Assembly (NCBI GenBank): GCA_026120035.1
Contig: JALRME010000040.1
Coordinates: 1 to 64,000 of the forward strand
DNA length: 64,000 bases
Direction of reading: 5' to 3'
Origin: Coleophoma eucalyptorum
Lineage: Eukaryota > Ascomycota > Leotiomycetes > Helotiales > Dermateaceae
Shown: positions 45,553 to 57,701 of the stretch, piece by piece
How positions within the stretch are numbered: position 1 is the stretch's first letter
Layout: each line of letters starts with the position of its first letter
The notes under the pieces: model-generated
What the model saw: only the letters and a program-made list of their open reading frames with translations
Database searches by the model: none
What the model was told of the DNA's origin: nothing
Translations under genes and position numbers: made by a program

Positions 45553-48500
45553 ATGGCGTCTGAAAACGCAGATCCCATCTTCGGTTCTGTCCCTCCGGAA
45601 GCCATAGCAATTGTTGGAATGGGTAGGTTCTGTTTTTGCGTGCTTCGAAGTTAGATGCTCACATGACAAAGGATGTCGTTTTCCAGGTGACTCCAACTCC
45701 ACTGACGAGTTTTGGAAGATGCTTCTGGAGAAGCGTTCCGGAAGATGTTCACCGCCGCTTTCCCGCTACAACATAGAAGGCTTCGGATCAGATAAGGTTC
45801 TTCCTGGCAGACTCAAGCCAAAAGGAGGCTATTTTATCAATGAAGAAATCTGGAGCTTTGATCCATCTTTTTATGGCATTGTTCCAGCAGAAGCCTCAGC
45901 GATGGATCCCCAACAACGAAAGTTGTTGGAATGTGTTTATGAAGCCTTTGAGGCCGGCGGAGTTACCCTTGCAAAGGTCTCGGGTTCTAATACAGGATGC
46001 TATGTCGGAAACTTCACATACGATTATTATTTACAGGCCCATCGTGAACCTGATAATCCGAGAGATTATTCTATGTTGGGTAGCGGGAACACAATTCTGA
46101 GTAATAGAATCAGTTATTTGTATAATTTGCGAGGACCAAGGTACGGAAATGATTTCCGGTAATGGCACTAGCTAACACATAATAGCTTCACACTTGACAG
46201 TGCATGTTCATCCTCTCTGTATGCTCTACACCTAGCATGCAGGGCACTAGCCTCAAGAGAAGTTGATGCGGCTGTGGTTGGTGGTGCCAACCTGATCCTG
46301 GCACCAGAAGTACAAATGGCCACTCAGTCGATGGGTGTTTTATCTGGCACATCTACATGTCACACTTTCGATAGTGCTGCTGATGGATATGGCCGTGCAG
46401 AAGGAATTGGAGCCTTGTATCTCAAACGACTGTCAGATGCAATTCGTGACGGAGATCCGATTCGGGGTGTTGTTCGTGGGACGGCAGCTAACGCCAACGG
46501 AAAGACGAGCGGTATAAGCCAACCGAGTCCTATCGGACAGGAAGCTGTCATTAGAGCCGCATATAAGTATGCGGGTCTTGAATTCAATGATACTTCCTAC
46601 TTTGAGACCCACGGCACAGGTACGCCTGTTGGAGACCCTATAGAAATGCAGGGAATTGCCAAGGTCTTTCTCGAGAATCCTACAAGAAAGTCACTGCTTG
46701 TCGGTGCTGTGAGTAGTTTCCAGTGTCCAGTTTCTCTTTTTTTGACAATATTTAGGTGAAAACGAATGTTGGACATGGTGAAGCTTCAAGTGCTATGGCT
46801 AGCATAATCAAGACAGTTCTTGCTCTAGAAACCAAGAGCATACCTGCAACAATCGACATCAAAGAGTTCAATCCCAATAGTGAGTTACAAAACTATTTAA
46901 AAATTATGACTGACCCACAATTGCCTAGTTGACTTCCATAACGGAAAAATCCAAGTTGTTCAAGACCTCATTCCATGGCCAAAAGAGTGCCTTATTCATC
47001 GTGCAAGCATAAACTCCTTCGGATATGGAGGAGCCAACGGTCTGTCTACCTACATATATTAGGGCTGCTTTTAAACGCTTTGGTCTTGACATATTCACAT
47101 GCTAATTAATTATAGCCCACGCTATCATTGAGGCCGCGAGCACAGCCATTCCAGGTTTGACGACATTTGCTCAAAGACAAGAAATCAATGAGAGTGATTC
47201 AACGCAAAGTGAGCCTCGAGAGATGATTGGCACAGGTAACTGCCAAATGCCAGCTATTGAAAGGGAAGAGTTCCTCTTAATATTTTCCGCTCACGATCTT
47301 CCAACCTTGAAAAACAACATCGCTCGCTACCGCGAAGTGGCTGAAGATTACGACATTTCTGACTTTGCCTACACACTTGGATGCCGTCGATCGGCATTTT
47401 TCAATTGCGCGTATACAGTTGTGCGAGCAGATGAAATTGAAGACGACATGATGGAGCATGAAATAACTTTCGCAAAGAGAGGAAAGGGGGCCAACATTGC
47501 CTTCATATTCACAGGACAAGGAGCGCAGAGTCCTCAAATGGGACGGGAGCTAATGCTCAACTTTCCGTCGTACATCGACACTATCCGTAAACTTGATAAA
47601 GCGCTCCAATCCCTTGGTAGTGATGCACCGTTGTGGACACTTGAAGGTATAAGTTTTCATTCTTTAGTGATAATAGATTACTGAAAGATGATAGATATAT
47701 TGCTGGAGCCGGCAGCTACCAGTAAGGTCAATGATCCAGAATTGTCGCAGCCTGTATGCACAGCTGTTCAAATTGCCATTGTTGAACTACTCAGAAAATG
47801 GAACATAAATGCAAAGGCTAGTATCGGACATTCATCAGGTGAAATAGGATCAGCATTCGCTTGTGGAGCTCTCACAGCGGAGGAAGCAATTGTTTCAGCA
47901 TATTATCGTGGTCTGGCAGTCGGTGCACTCACTGTCACTGGGACCATGCTGGCAGTTGGAGCCAGTCCAGATGAGATCAAACCATTTCTTGTCGACGGTG
48001 TTGTCATCGCTTGCTATAATTCCCCAAACAGCATCACTCTAAGTGGCGATAGTCAAGCTGCCGAGCTGGTAAAACAAAGGCTAGAGGAGGAGAGGATCTT
48101 TGTCCGCGAATTAAAGACAGGCGGCCGAGCATATCATTCCCATCACATGAAGAGCATTGGCTCCGGCTACGAGGCACGTTTAGATGGTGGTCTGGCGACA
48201 TTGGTAAGCTCTGAAGAAAGTGCTGCTTCGAAACCAGTATTTTTCTCATCAGTTAGTGGAGAGAGGAAGCCAGCGAGCTTCAAACCAGGAGCAAGCTACT
48301 GGCGCAGTAATTTGGAGTCACCTGTTCAATTTTCTGACGCCGTAGCAGCCGCTGTTCAGACTTCAGACTTGGAAATCAACCACTTCATTGAGATTGGTCC
48401 CCATTCAGCACTTGCTGGACCATTAAGACAAATCAGAGACAACCTAGGGAGAAACCAGAACGATTTGGACTATACACCAACACTTGTTCGAGGTCAAAGC

Positions 48501-51500
48501 TCTGTTGTCAGACTCCTTGATCTTGCTGGCCATTTGACCATGAAAGGCTTCCCGGTTGACCTGGCGAGAGTCAATGCCGTTGAGAGGAGAACTGGTTCTG
48601 AAATCTTTGCAAAGAAGGGTCTTCCAATAGTGGACCTTCCACGATATTGCTGGAACTATGAAGGAAAGAATGCATACATTCGAAACGACAACCGTCCAAA
48701 TATCGAATATCGGTCTAGGAAGTTTCCACATCATGACCTACTAGGTAGTCAGATCCCTGGGTCATCTGTTACTCAAAGACAGTGGCGTAATATGCTGGAT
48801 GCGAAGCATGCTCCTTGGTTAGAAGAGCACAGACTAGGATCTCAACCTGTTCTTCCAGGAACAGGATATGTTGCTATCGCAGCAGAGGCCGCTCGCCAGT
48901 TCTTTTATTCCAAAATTCCTACAAATGATGCCTTCAAATTCTTTTTCCCTCGTATCGACATTTTGGCAGCCCTCAACATACCACCTGCGGGGTCCGAGGT
49001 TGAGATACTCACCACCATGAGGTTCGTAAACATCTCAGCATCAATCACTTCTAAGTCAAACGCAACATTTACCATATCTTCCTGTCACAATGGAATCTGG
49101 ACCGAAAATTGTGTAGGGACAGTTCAAAAAGATAAGGTTTCCGAATTAGAGCCATTATTTGATGAGGCAGAACTGCAAGAACCAAAGGCTTCTCGAGCTT
49201 GGTACAAAGGTACGTTATTACCTGGCAAACCCATTCTCAGATTCCTAATACCTCGAATCTTCTGGGGCATTGTGCTATATTATGCGAACGGAGAGAATGC
49301 TAACTCCATGGCTATGATAAACAGGCTTCCAAAAGATATCTCTCAACTATGGTCTTCCATTCCAGGGTCTTGATAATATCCGTACAGATCCAGCTGTACA
49401 GCAAGCCTTTGCAGATACAGCTCTATTTCCCACAGATACTTCCCCCGACGACTCAAAATATCCTGTCCATCCTGCAGCAATGGATACTTGTATTCAGGTC
49501 GCTCTGATAGCTGCCCATCAAGGTTCTCTGAAAGACCTCAAGAGATCTTTTGTACCCACGACCATGGAAGGGGTTTCACTTTGGTCATGGGAAGGGGAAA
49601 AGTTTCCAGAAATGACGCCCGGCATGGGAAAAGTACTCGCAACCGCCAACTTCCACAGTCTGAGGGCTCTGAAGGGTTCGTTACAACTATTTTCTCCATC
49701 AGGTAAATCCTTGTTCGAGATTCGGAATCTGGCTTGTACGCAATATTCTGAAGCACTTGACGACGTGGACGACGATTCTCATCCATACTTGCGTGTTCTC
49801 TGGAAGCCAGACATCGATAAGTTGAATGGACAGTTACCCGAGAACTCGCTGGTAGATCTTATTGCCCACAAACGACCAACAATGGATATTCTAGAGATTA
49901 TTGGGATGAGCTCTGAGCACTCTAAGCTTCTGCACGAAACGCTTGAAACAGGATCGTCCCTCAGGCGCTACAACACTTACACCGCTGTGTCAAATTCCGA
50001 TGAAGTGCTACAAATGCTGACTGAGTATGGAAATATGCCAGGAGTAACTCTGCAAAAGACCAACATTGATAACAGTCAGCTGACAGACAAGCAACACGAT
50101 CTCGTTATCATCTCATCTCTTCCCGAGGGTGACATTGGAAGCATTGTCGACAAAACGCAAGCACTATTGAAATCGAGTGGGCAGGTTCTCGTCTCTCGAA
50201 AAGGAGCGTCAGGAATTGCCAAAAATTTAGAGTTGAAGGGTCTTCAGCTTTTGCAGCAAGATGACACTTTCTTATTACTTGGTGCTACAAATGCACCATC
50301 TCTGGCCAAAGATATCGTGCTGATTACTAGGGGTGCGCCATGTTCCTTTGAATCAAGCATTTTCAACATCCTCTCTCAGTCCAATCGGGCAGTGAAATCA
50401 ATTTCTTTGGACAATAAGCAAATAGAAGTGGATCCGGAAGCTATTTATATTTCAACAGTTGAGTCGGAGACAAGTATATTTCAAGGCTCTCTGACGGAAC
50501 AAGAACTCAAGAATCTGCAGCTCATTTCAGGAACAGCAAGAAGTATCTTATGGGTCACCCATGGAAACCTACTAGTAGGTAGTGATCCAGAAGCAGCTAT
50601 TGTAATAGGTCTCGGTCGTTGTCTGCAAACAGAGCATCCCGCGTTGATGTTTAGAACTCTCGACCTCGACCATCGGGATCCTAAAGCAGCAGCAGCTCAA
50701 ATCTCGACTATCCTGGAATCTCTAAATGATGACAACGCCTCTGATGATAAAGAGTTCATTATCAAAGATGGAGTTGTCTACATCAGCAGGTTATCACAAG
50801 ATACTGCTCTTGATAAACAATACGTAGAGGCTGCCAATACCGATGTCGCCTTAAAAGAGTACAACCCAACTGTCTCCGCTAGACTTAGGATTGACCGTGT
50901 TGGATTGTTGGATAGCTTGTATTTCGAGGAACAAGATATTGAACCTATAGAGAATGGACAAGCAGAAGTGGAAGTGAAGGCACTGGGATTGAATATGAAG
51001 GTACGTTAATTCCAGAGCAATAAGACATTAGCTCACAAAGGCAGGAATACGCTACCTTGCTAGGAACCTATAACGCCGAGATACTGAACCTGGAAGGATC
51101 CGGTATTGTAAGAAAGGTGGGCAAGGGCGTGACAAATGTTAAGGTGGGTGATAGAGTGGCATGGGTTGGACTTGGTCTTTTCAGGACTGTCGAAAAATGT
51201 GATGCCAGATATCTCCAAAAGATTGGCCCTGGTGACTCTTTTGAGTCGATGGCATCACTTTTACTGCCATTCATCACGGCACACTACTCCTTAGTACATC
51301 TTGCAAAGCTTCAGAAGGGCAACACCGTGCTCATTCACTCCGCCACTGGTGGCGTTGGTCTTGCTGCGGTACAAATTGCACAACTGGTTGGGGCTGAGAT
51401 CTTCGCTACTGTTGGAGCGCCGGAAAAAAGAGAATACCTCAAAACGCATTATGGCCTTGATGATGACCACATTTTCAACTCTCGAGACGCAAGCTTCGTC

Positions 51501-53171
51501 CAAGGAATCATGACCGCAACAAAAGGCCGCGGTGTTGATGTAACATTGAACTCATTGGTTCGTGAGCAACTGAGAGCAACTTGGAATTGTATCGCGAGCC
51601 ACGGACGACACGTCGAGATCGGTCAAACCGATATGTTAGACCAAGGGTCACTAGACATGACACCTTTTTTACGGAGTGCAAGCTTCCTTGCATTGGATTT
51701 GCAATTAGTAATGGTGGAGCGGCCTGAAATTATGAAGATGTGAGTTTATATCATGCTTTAGAGGAAGTTTCTAACGTTCGAAGGATATTGGATGAGGTTA
51801 TGCAAATGTACCGCCAGGGATCCATCACACATGTTCCAAATTTATCTGTCTTCCCAGCATCAGAAGTCAGCAACGCCTTTAGGCGCTTTGGCGAGAAAGA
51901 TCGAATCGGCAAAGTTGTAGTCAGCTTTGACAAGATAGCTGAGCTCATGGTAAGTGACAAAATTGGATCTACCACCTTTTCAAGAAGTCTCCAGGTTGCA
52001 CCGCACAGGAAGTCAAACAAGTTCAGATCCGATGGTGCTTATCTGCTAGTTGGGTGCTTAGGTGGCCTCGGAAGATGTCTAGCACGTCATATGGTGGACA
52101 ACGGTGCTCGCAACTTGATCTTCCTTGGACGCTCAGGAGAGGACAGGCCAGAGGCAGCGTCAATGATAAGACGGTTCCGCTCGAATGGAATCATAGTGAA
52201 TGTAATCAAGGGAGATATTACATTGGAGGAGGATGTCCAGAAAGCGGTACAGAGTGCTCATGTGCCCATTCTTGGCGTAGTACAAGGTGTTATGGCATTA
52301 GACGTAAGTTATCTGATGTTTTGTCACAACTCTACTAAACAGCAGTTAGGATCGTCTCTTCTCCAATCATAACCTTTCAAGTTGGAATTATGCTCTAGAA
52401 CCGAAGGTAAAAGGTACCTGGAATTTACATAACGCGGTCACTGGCCAGCCGCTTGACTTCTTCGTCATGCTCGGAAGCACTTCTGCAATGACAGGCGTGC
52501 CCACTCAAAGCAATTACTGCGCTGGAAACACTTTCTTGGAATACTTTGCCCGATACCGTCATAGTTTGGGAGTGCCTGCCACAACTATATCCCTTACCAT
52601 GGTTCTTGAGGTTGGCTTTGTGAGCCAAAATGAGGGGATTGAGGAGGGGCTCACCAGAACGGGCATGGCCCCTCTTAACGAGGCTGAGTTCATTCAGTTA
52701 ATGGATACTGCCATTAACAAGGCCCCTCAAGGCGATTGGAACTTCGATGCTCTCGCAAACAACTTCCTGGTCACTGGCTTGGATCCTGTGAAGCTGGCTT
52801 CGAACCTTGACATGGACGGGCTTCCGTTTTGGCGGCAGGCACGAATAGGTCCTTTACTTAACGCACTTCAAGACAGGAACGCAGGGACAAATGGCGACAA
52901 GAGATCCGGGAAGAATTCAAACAAGCTCGACTTCGATGGAGTTCTTGAACTCGTGGTCGAGAAGTTTTCGACAACATTTAACCTCAATGTTGATGACATT
53001 GATGTCTCCGCGCCGATTGTTTCCTTTGGTATGGACAGTATGATTAAAACCAGTCTCCGGAATTGGTGTTACAAACAACTAGGCGCTGACATCGCATCTT
53101 CTGAGTTTATGAGCATGACTATGACGGCTGAAACTCTAGCAAAAAGTATTATAGCGTCAAGAAAGTCTTAA
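45553..53171 (+). CDS. BOA9: Highly reducing polyketide synthase, KS-AT-DH-ER-KR-ACP
   Basis: Eleven exons, 45553..45622, 45672..46140, 46186..46708, 46756..46879, 46929..47039, 47116..47646, 47695..49209, 49325..51000, 51045..51739, 51784..52303 and 52350..53171, give 2351 residues. KS: DSACSSS (Cys187), HGTGTP (His322), NVGHGEA (His361). AT: GHSSGE (Ser656). DH: EEHRLGSQPVLPG (His988) and HPAAMDTCIQ (Asp1168). ER: nucleotide motif IHSATGGVGLAAVQ near 1771. KR: YLLVGCLGGLGR near 1991, with QSNYCAGN (Tyr2134). ACP: FGMDSMIK (Ser2308). Between DH and ER there is no GxGxG SAM motif, so the methyltransferase is absent or vestigial. The 115-bp intron at 49210-49324 was placed to restore the DH segment SLNYGLPFQGLDNIR. 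It probably makes an unbranched, reduced acyl chain; in the botcinic acid model this would be the C8 side chain. Confidence 0.92.
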
Positions 53172-53708
53172 AGTGTATATGTACATTAACATTAACACTC
53201 ATCTCGCACTATATTCCTAGCGATGGCCAATATCCAAGGCCCTCTCTTACTCACTTGTCAATATCTCTGTATTAGGAAGCGGACCTCTCAGATAGCACTG
53301 ATGATACTCTAGTAGCTTATTGACTCAAATATTTCAAAGGATTACTATAACGTGACTTACACAGCTTAATGTAACTTTAGTTCATATAACCTCCCTTATC
53401 CTAAAAAAAAGACGTGTATTAACAGGTATTTACTAACAATCACCTACCTAACACCAAACCCACCGGTCTTGCCGGTTATTTCTAACAGAGCGGCCGGGAT
53501 GCAAATTAAGCGGGCTTTGCAAAGATACTGTTCTCGGTATCCGAAAATTACCCACATTCCTACATAAGGTAGATTGAGGTTACATAACTTCTAACCTCCT
53601 TTCAGAGCTTAGAAACGCAGTTTCTCAACCTTTCTTCAATTTGCACTATCTATTCAGTCGCATTATAACTTTCTAATACTCGTACAACACTATACCAGAC
53701 AGGCAATC
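53172..53708. promoter_or_regulatory. Intergenic/promoter region of NmrA-like gene with CGG-N3-CCG site
   Basis: 537 bp between the second PKS and the NmrA-like gene. CGGTATCCG at 53535-53543 lies 166 bp before the start codon. A further pair of CGG triplets (CCGGTCTTGCCGG) near 53462 has N5 spacing. Confidence 0.45.
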
Positions 53709-54877
53709 ATGGTCAAGGTTGCAGTCGCAGGCGGAACGGGTGGAGTTGGCTTCGCCATCGTCGATGCTCTCAAGGAGCAAACTCAGCATGAGTTCATCTT
53801 GTTAAGTCGCACAGTACGTACTTCTTGAAACCTTATGCATACAAGTAATAACACTAGAAATAGGAAAATTCGGCATTCGCAGCTGAAAACAATGTGAAGG
53901 TTGTTCAAATTGATTACTCTGATGTCGCATCTATCTCAAAAGTACTCGATGAGCATAAAATCCACACCGTGATTTCGGCATTATGTATTGTTGCTCAGGA
54001 CCACAGTGATGCCCAAGTAAACCTGGTGCATGCTGCTGCTGCCTCTGAAACAGTCAAGCGATTTGTTCCTAGTGAGTATGGCAGTAATTATGAAGAGAAG
54101 TAAGCATTTCGTCTCAGCCTCATTCATTTCATATTGGAGTATAAAGCATGATTGGATATAAATTCTGAAACCCTCCCAGGCATGCCTTAACTCGGCCAAC
54201 TACTGCCCTCAAAGCAATTGCCATCACTGAACTTGAGAAGACGGACATTGAATATACTTCATTTGTCAATGGCCTTTTTCTAGACTACTTGGGCATGCCT
54301 GCAGTGCCTTCTCACCTCGCTGCTGGAATCAAGCTCTTTGATATACCTAGTAAAGTCGCAGTAGCAATAGGCACGGGTAAAGTGCCACTAGTCATGACGC
54401 ACACCAAAGACGTGGGCCGTTTTGTAGTAGCCAGTCTTGGATTAGAGAAGTGGGAAAAGAGAAGTTATATCGTTGGGGATCGGAAGTGTTGGAACGAAGT
54501 GGTGGAAATAGCAGAAAAGGTCCATGGTAAGTGTTACCCCCCTTTCCTGCAGTTTGTCGGAAAGGAAAGTGAGCGGAAACATCAAATCATATTTCAATAT
54601 CAGATCATTTCTTATCTTGAAAAAAGTTCAGAGCTGACTCGATATAGGTGGACCATTCACAGTCACCGATGACCCCTCCTCCATTCTGAGCGGACAAATT
54701 ATTGAAAAGCCAGCTCATCGAGCTGCATACTCATCCTCGATAAAAGAGCATGGGGATTGGTTTGAAGCGGGAGCGTTTAGTTTCGACGTCAGAGTTCCAA
54801 ATTCCGTCTATCTTAATGAATTATTCCCAGAGATAGTACCATTTACAGTGGAGGATACACTTAAGGCTTTCCTATGA
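53709..54877 (+). CDS. BOA1: NmrA-like / isoflavone-reductase-like NAD(P)-binding oxidoreductase
   Basis: Four exons, 53709..53813, 53864..54099, 54180..54526 and 54648..54877, in phase, 305 residues. The N-terminal Rossmann motif is VKVAVAGGTGGVGFAIVDAL (GGTGGVG at 8-14), followed by RFVPSEYGSNYEEK, a signature of the NmrA/isoflavone-reductase branch of atypical short-chain dehydrogenases, and the C-terminal substrate half (GKVPLVMTHTKDVGRFVVAS). No classical YxxxK is obvious, as usual in NmrA-like proteins, so it could be a reductase, an isomerase or a redox-sensing regulator. Its place between the second PKS and the Baeyer-Villiger monooxygenase, and a CGG-N3-CCG site upstream, make it part of the cluster. 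The symbol follows recalled botcinic acid cluster content and is tentative. Confidence 0.85.
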
Positions 54878-55686
54878 TTCAGAAAAAGGTGCTAGACCCC
54901 ATGTGTTGGGATGGTATTATTGGCCAGTGGCTTCAGGGCCAAAAGATGGCAAGGGAAATTTTAAGTAATAATTTAACAAACTCATAACCTGTAGTATTGC
55001 AGTGGTTGAAACAGATATGAAAGAAGAATTTTTGAGTGCAACTCAATATTCATAAATTAGACCACACTAGTAGTCTTCTTGATATTCAAGCAATTCCATA
55101 AGGCCACATGAAGTTGTCATTTAAAAAATACTTGGTAATTTAATACCTTCGATTTGATTACATTCTTGCCTTAATAATAACGAACTGGGGAGAATGTAGG
55201 TCCTATTAGATTTCTTTACAACACGTGCCGACTTAGCTTCGATTTCAATTCTTCATTAGCAAGACTTCCCATGCTGTTCGACTTAATCTCATTTACTAAA
55301 CCACAAACAACTAGCTAACGTACAACTTTTTCACAAATATTAAATTCATCGCTATTACTGGTAAGACCACTTGTACTTTGCATCTGATCATGTATAGGCT
55401 GTGATGCCTGAAATCACTCATAATCCCTGCAGTGTCCCGCAACCGGATTCCGATGAACTCGGACCCCGAAGTAATTGAATCTCGCCAAGATTCCGGGATA
55501 AATCTTACAGGGAGTACTCTCTTTGACATTCGAGTTCTAGGCTGAGAGAATCATGCGAGTTCTAGTGTTCTGGTGACATCAAAGGTTCAAGCTCGTGGGT
55601 GAAGTAAAGGGAATATCTTTGACGGTCTCTATTTGTTGGTTTCCTCCTCCAGCAAATTCCTCGCTTACATTTCTTACCCCAGAAAA
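54878..55686. promoter_or_regulatory. Promoter region of the Baeyer-Villiger monooxygenase with two CGG-N3-CCG sites
   Basis: About 800 bp. CGGATTCCG (55444-55452) and CGGACCCCG (55460-55468) are 7 bp apart, about 220-240 bp upstream of the start codon. The first is identical to a site in the P450-B/P450-C promoter and the second to the site in the PKS/trans-ER promoter. The left half is AT-rich 3' flank. Confidence 0.55.
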
Positions 55687-57701
55687 ATGGAGAACAAACC
55701 ATCAGTTAGCGCTTTACAAGCAGATGAGCATCGATTCGCCATCATTCTGGGAGCAGGTGCTGCTGGTATCATTCAAGGCTGCACATTCCTCCGCGAAAAG
55801 ACCATTCCACTGGAAGAATTTCAGATCTTGGATCGAAACAGTGCGTACGGTGGTGTGTGGTGGAAAAACACTTATCCCGGAGCTGCATGTGACATTCCTA
55901 GTAACGAGTATTGCATCAGCTGGGCTCTGAACCCTTGTGAGTAATTTGTTTGCTTGTGTATTAACTCAGACCTATCACAAGTATTGCATTTATCCTGCTT
56001 TATTGGACTTCTCGTTCACGGTCACTCGCTAACAGGTGCCTGGAAAGATTGGAGTAGAACTTTTGCACCGCAGCCAGAAATTCAAAAGTACTTTGAGGGT
56101 ATAGCATTAAAATACCAGCTGGATAAGTCTACTACTTTCAACACAGAGATCATCAGCGCTACCTGGGATGACTCTCGATTGTTATGGCTTGTCGAAACCA
56201 CAGATCTTAGAACGGGTACTAAAAAAATATGGAGCTGTCATGTGGTATGTAATGAACCTGCCTTGTGCCTTACCTAGTCAATTCTAATTCACAGTTTAGC
56301 TGGTCAGTGCTGCCGGTGCATTTACTGTACCCAAGAAGGCAGATGTAGCCGGCATCGACGCATTCAAAGGCGAAGAGTGGCACAGCGTGGATTGGCCGAA
56401 AGATGCTGATCTTAAAGGCAAGACGGTTACTGTCATTGGAACAGGACCTTCTGCTGCCCAATTCATCCCACATATCTATCCGGATGTGAAGTCACTGATT
56501 GTTTATCAAAGAAGTCCAGGACATGTCCTACCTCGAAAGGATGTTGTCGTCGGATGGTTCACTAAGTGGATGTTTGCCAATTTCCCATTCCTACAACGCG
56601 GCTATCGATGGCTGAGTATGTCGAAAGTGAGTTGAAGGATTCAAACCTGACTTCCGGCGTGAATTTGTATTTAATACCGTTCTAGGATGCAATCTTACGC
56701 AAGCGCATATTTGTTGTAGGGTCATGGCTTCAGAAAAGGATTATCGCAATGACTAAAGACCACCTTTACAAACAAATCAAAGATGAGGGCTTACGTCGCA
56801 AGCTGGAGTCTAAAGATGTTTTTGGGTGCAAGCGTCCTATGATGCTCGATAATTATTTCCCTGTCTTCAACAAAGACAACGTGGAGCTTGTCACGGATTC
56901 TGTTACTGAACTCACTGAGAATGCTGTCGTTTCCAAGAATGCTGACACAGGGGAGGAGACGGAAAGGAAAACCGATGTATTGATTTGGGGTACTGGTAAG
57001 TAGTCTAAACTATACCTAAGCAATATGGAGATAAAATACGGGCAAACGCATTAACCCATTACCAGGTTACAATCCAGTTGATTTTGGACTCCCTGTGCCG
57101 ACAAGAGGGCGGACGGGCCAGCTGTTAGCTGAGAAATATCAACCCGAATTGTTTTCCCTATATGGTAATAAACTCTCCCTGAGCTTCCTCTAATATTTCG
57201 ATGCTGATGATAATTGTACAAAGGTGTTGCTGTCGATGATTTTCCGAATTATTTCAACTTCCTCGGACCAAACAGCTCGTCGTTTGAAACCAGTTTGATG
57301 GAGCTCTTTGAACTCCAAGCGTATTATACTTGCCTCGTAACAAAGTTCCTCTTTGAAAAGAACGTTGGCAGTTTCCGCTACGCTGTCATGCCGAAGGAGG
57401 AGCGTGTCAGGACGTGGACATTATCGCTACGGCCAGGCCAGGCAACATTACCCCCAGCCAACCCAGACTGCAGGAGCTACTATAGGGTGAGAGATCTCGG
57501 CCCCTTTGCAGCGTGGCGGATTCGTGGTATGATTAATTTACTAATACGAGCCTGTTTTAGTCGAAAATTGGACATGTGTATCGTTTCCCTTATCCATACT
57601 GGAAGTACAAGGCATTGATTGCCAAAGTTGATTTCAAGCGAGATTGGGTGCTTCTTCAAAATAGGACCGGGCAGTCAGAGCTTCAAATCTCTGATATGTG
57701 A
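55687..57701 (+). CDS. BOA2: Baeyer-Villiger-type flavin monooxygenase
   Basis: Seven exons, 55687..55936, 56036..56244, 56300..56626, 56686..56995, 57066..57164, 57224..57486 and 57561..57701, in phase, 532 residues, the usual size. FAD-binding FAIILGAGAAGIIQG (GxGxxG, 22-27), the type I Baeyer-Villiger fingerprint FKGEEWHSVDW (175-185, matching FxGxxxHxxxW), and the NADPH-binding VTVIGTGPSAAQFIP (about 200). The C-terminal exon (GHVYRFPYPYWKYKALI) is recovered only by splicing out 74 bp after CRSYYR. Such enzymes insert oxygen next to a ketone to give an ester or lactone, which would fit formation or opening of a lactone in the final product. It is the last gene on the right side of the cluster. 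The symbol is by analogy to the botcinic acid locus. Confidence 0.88.
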
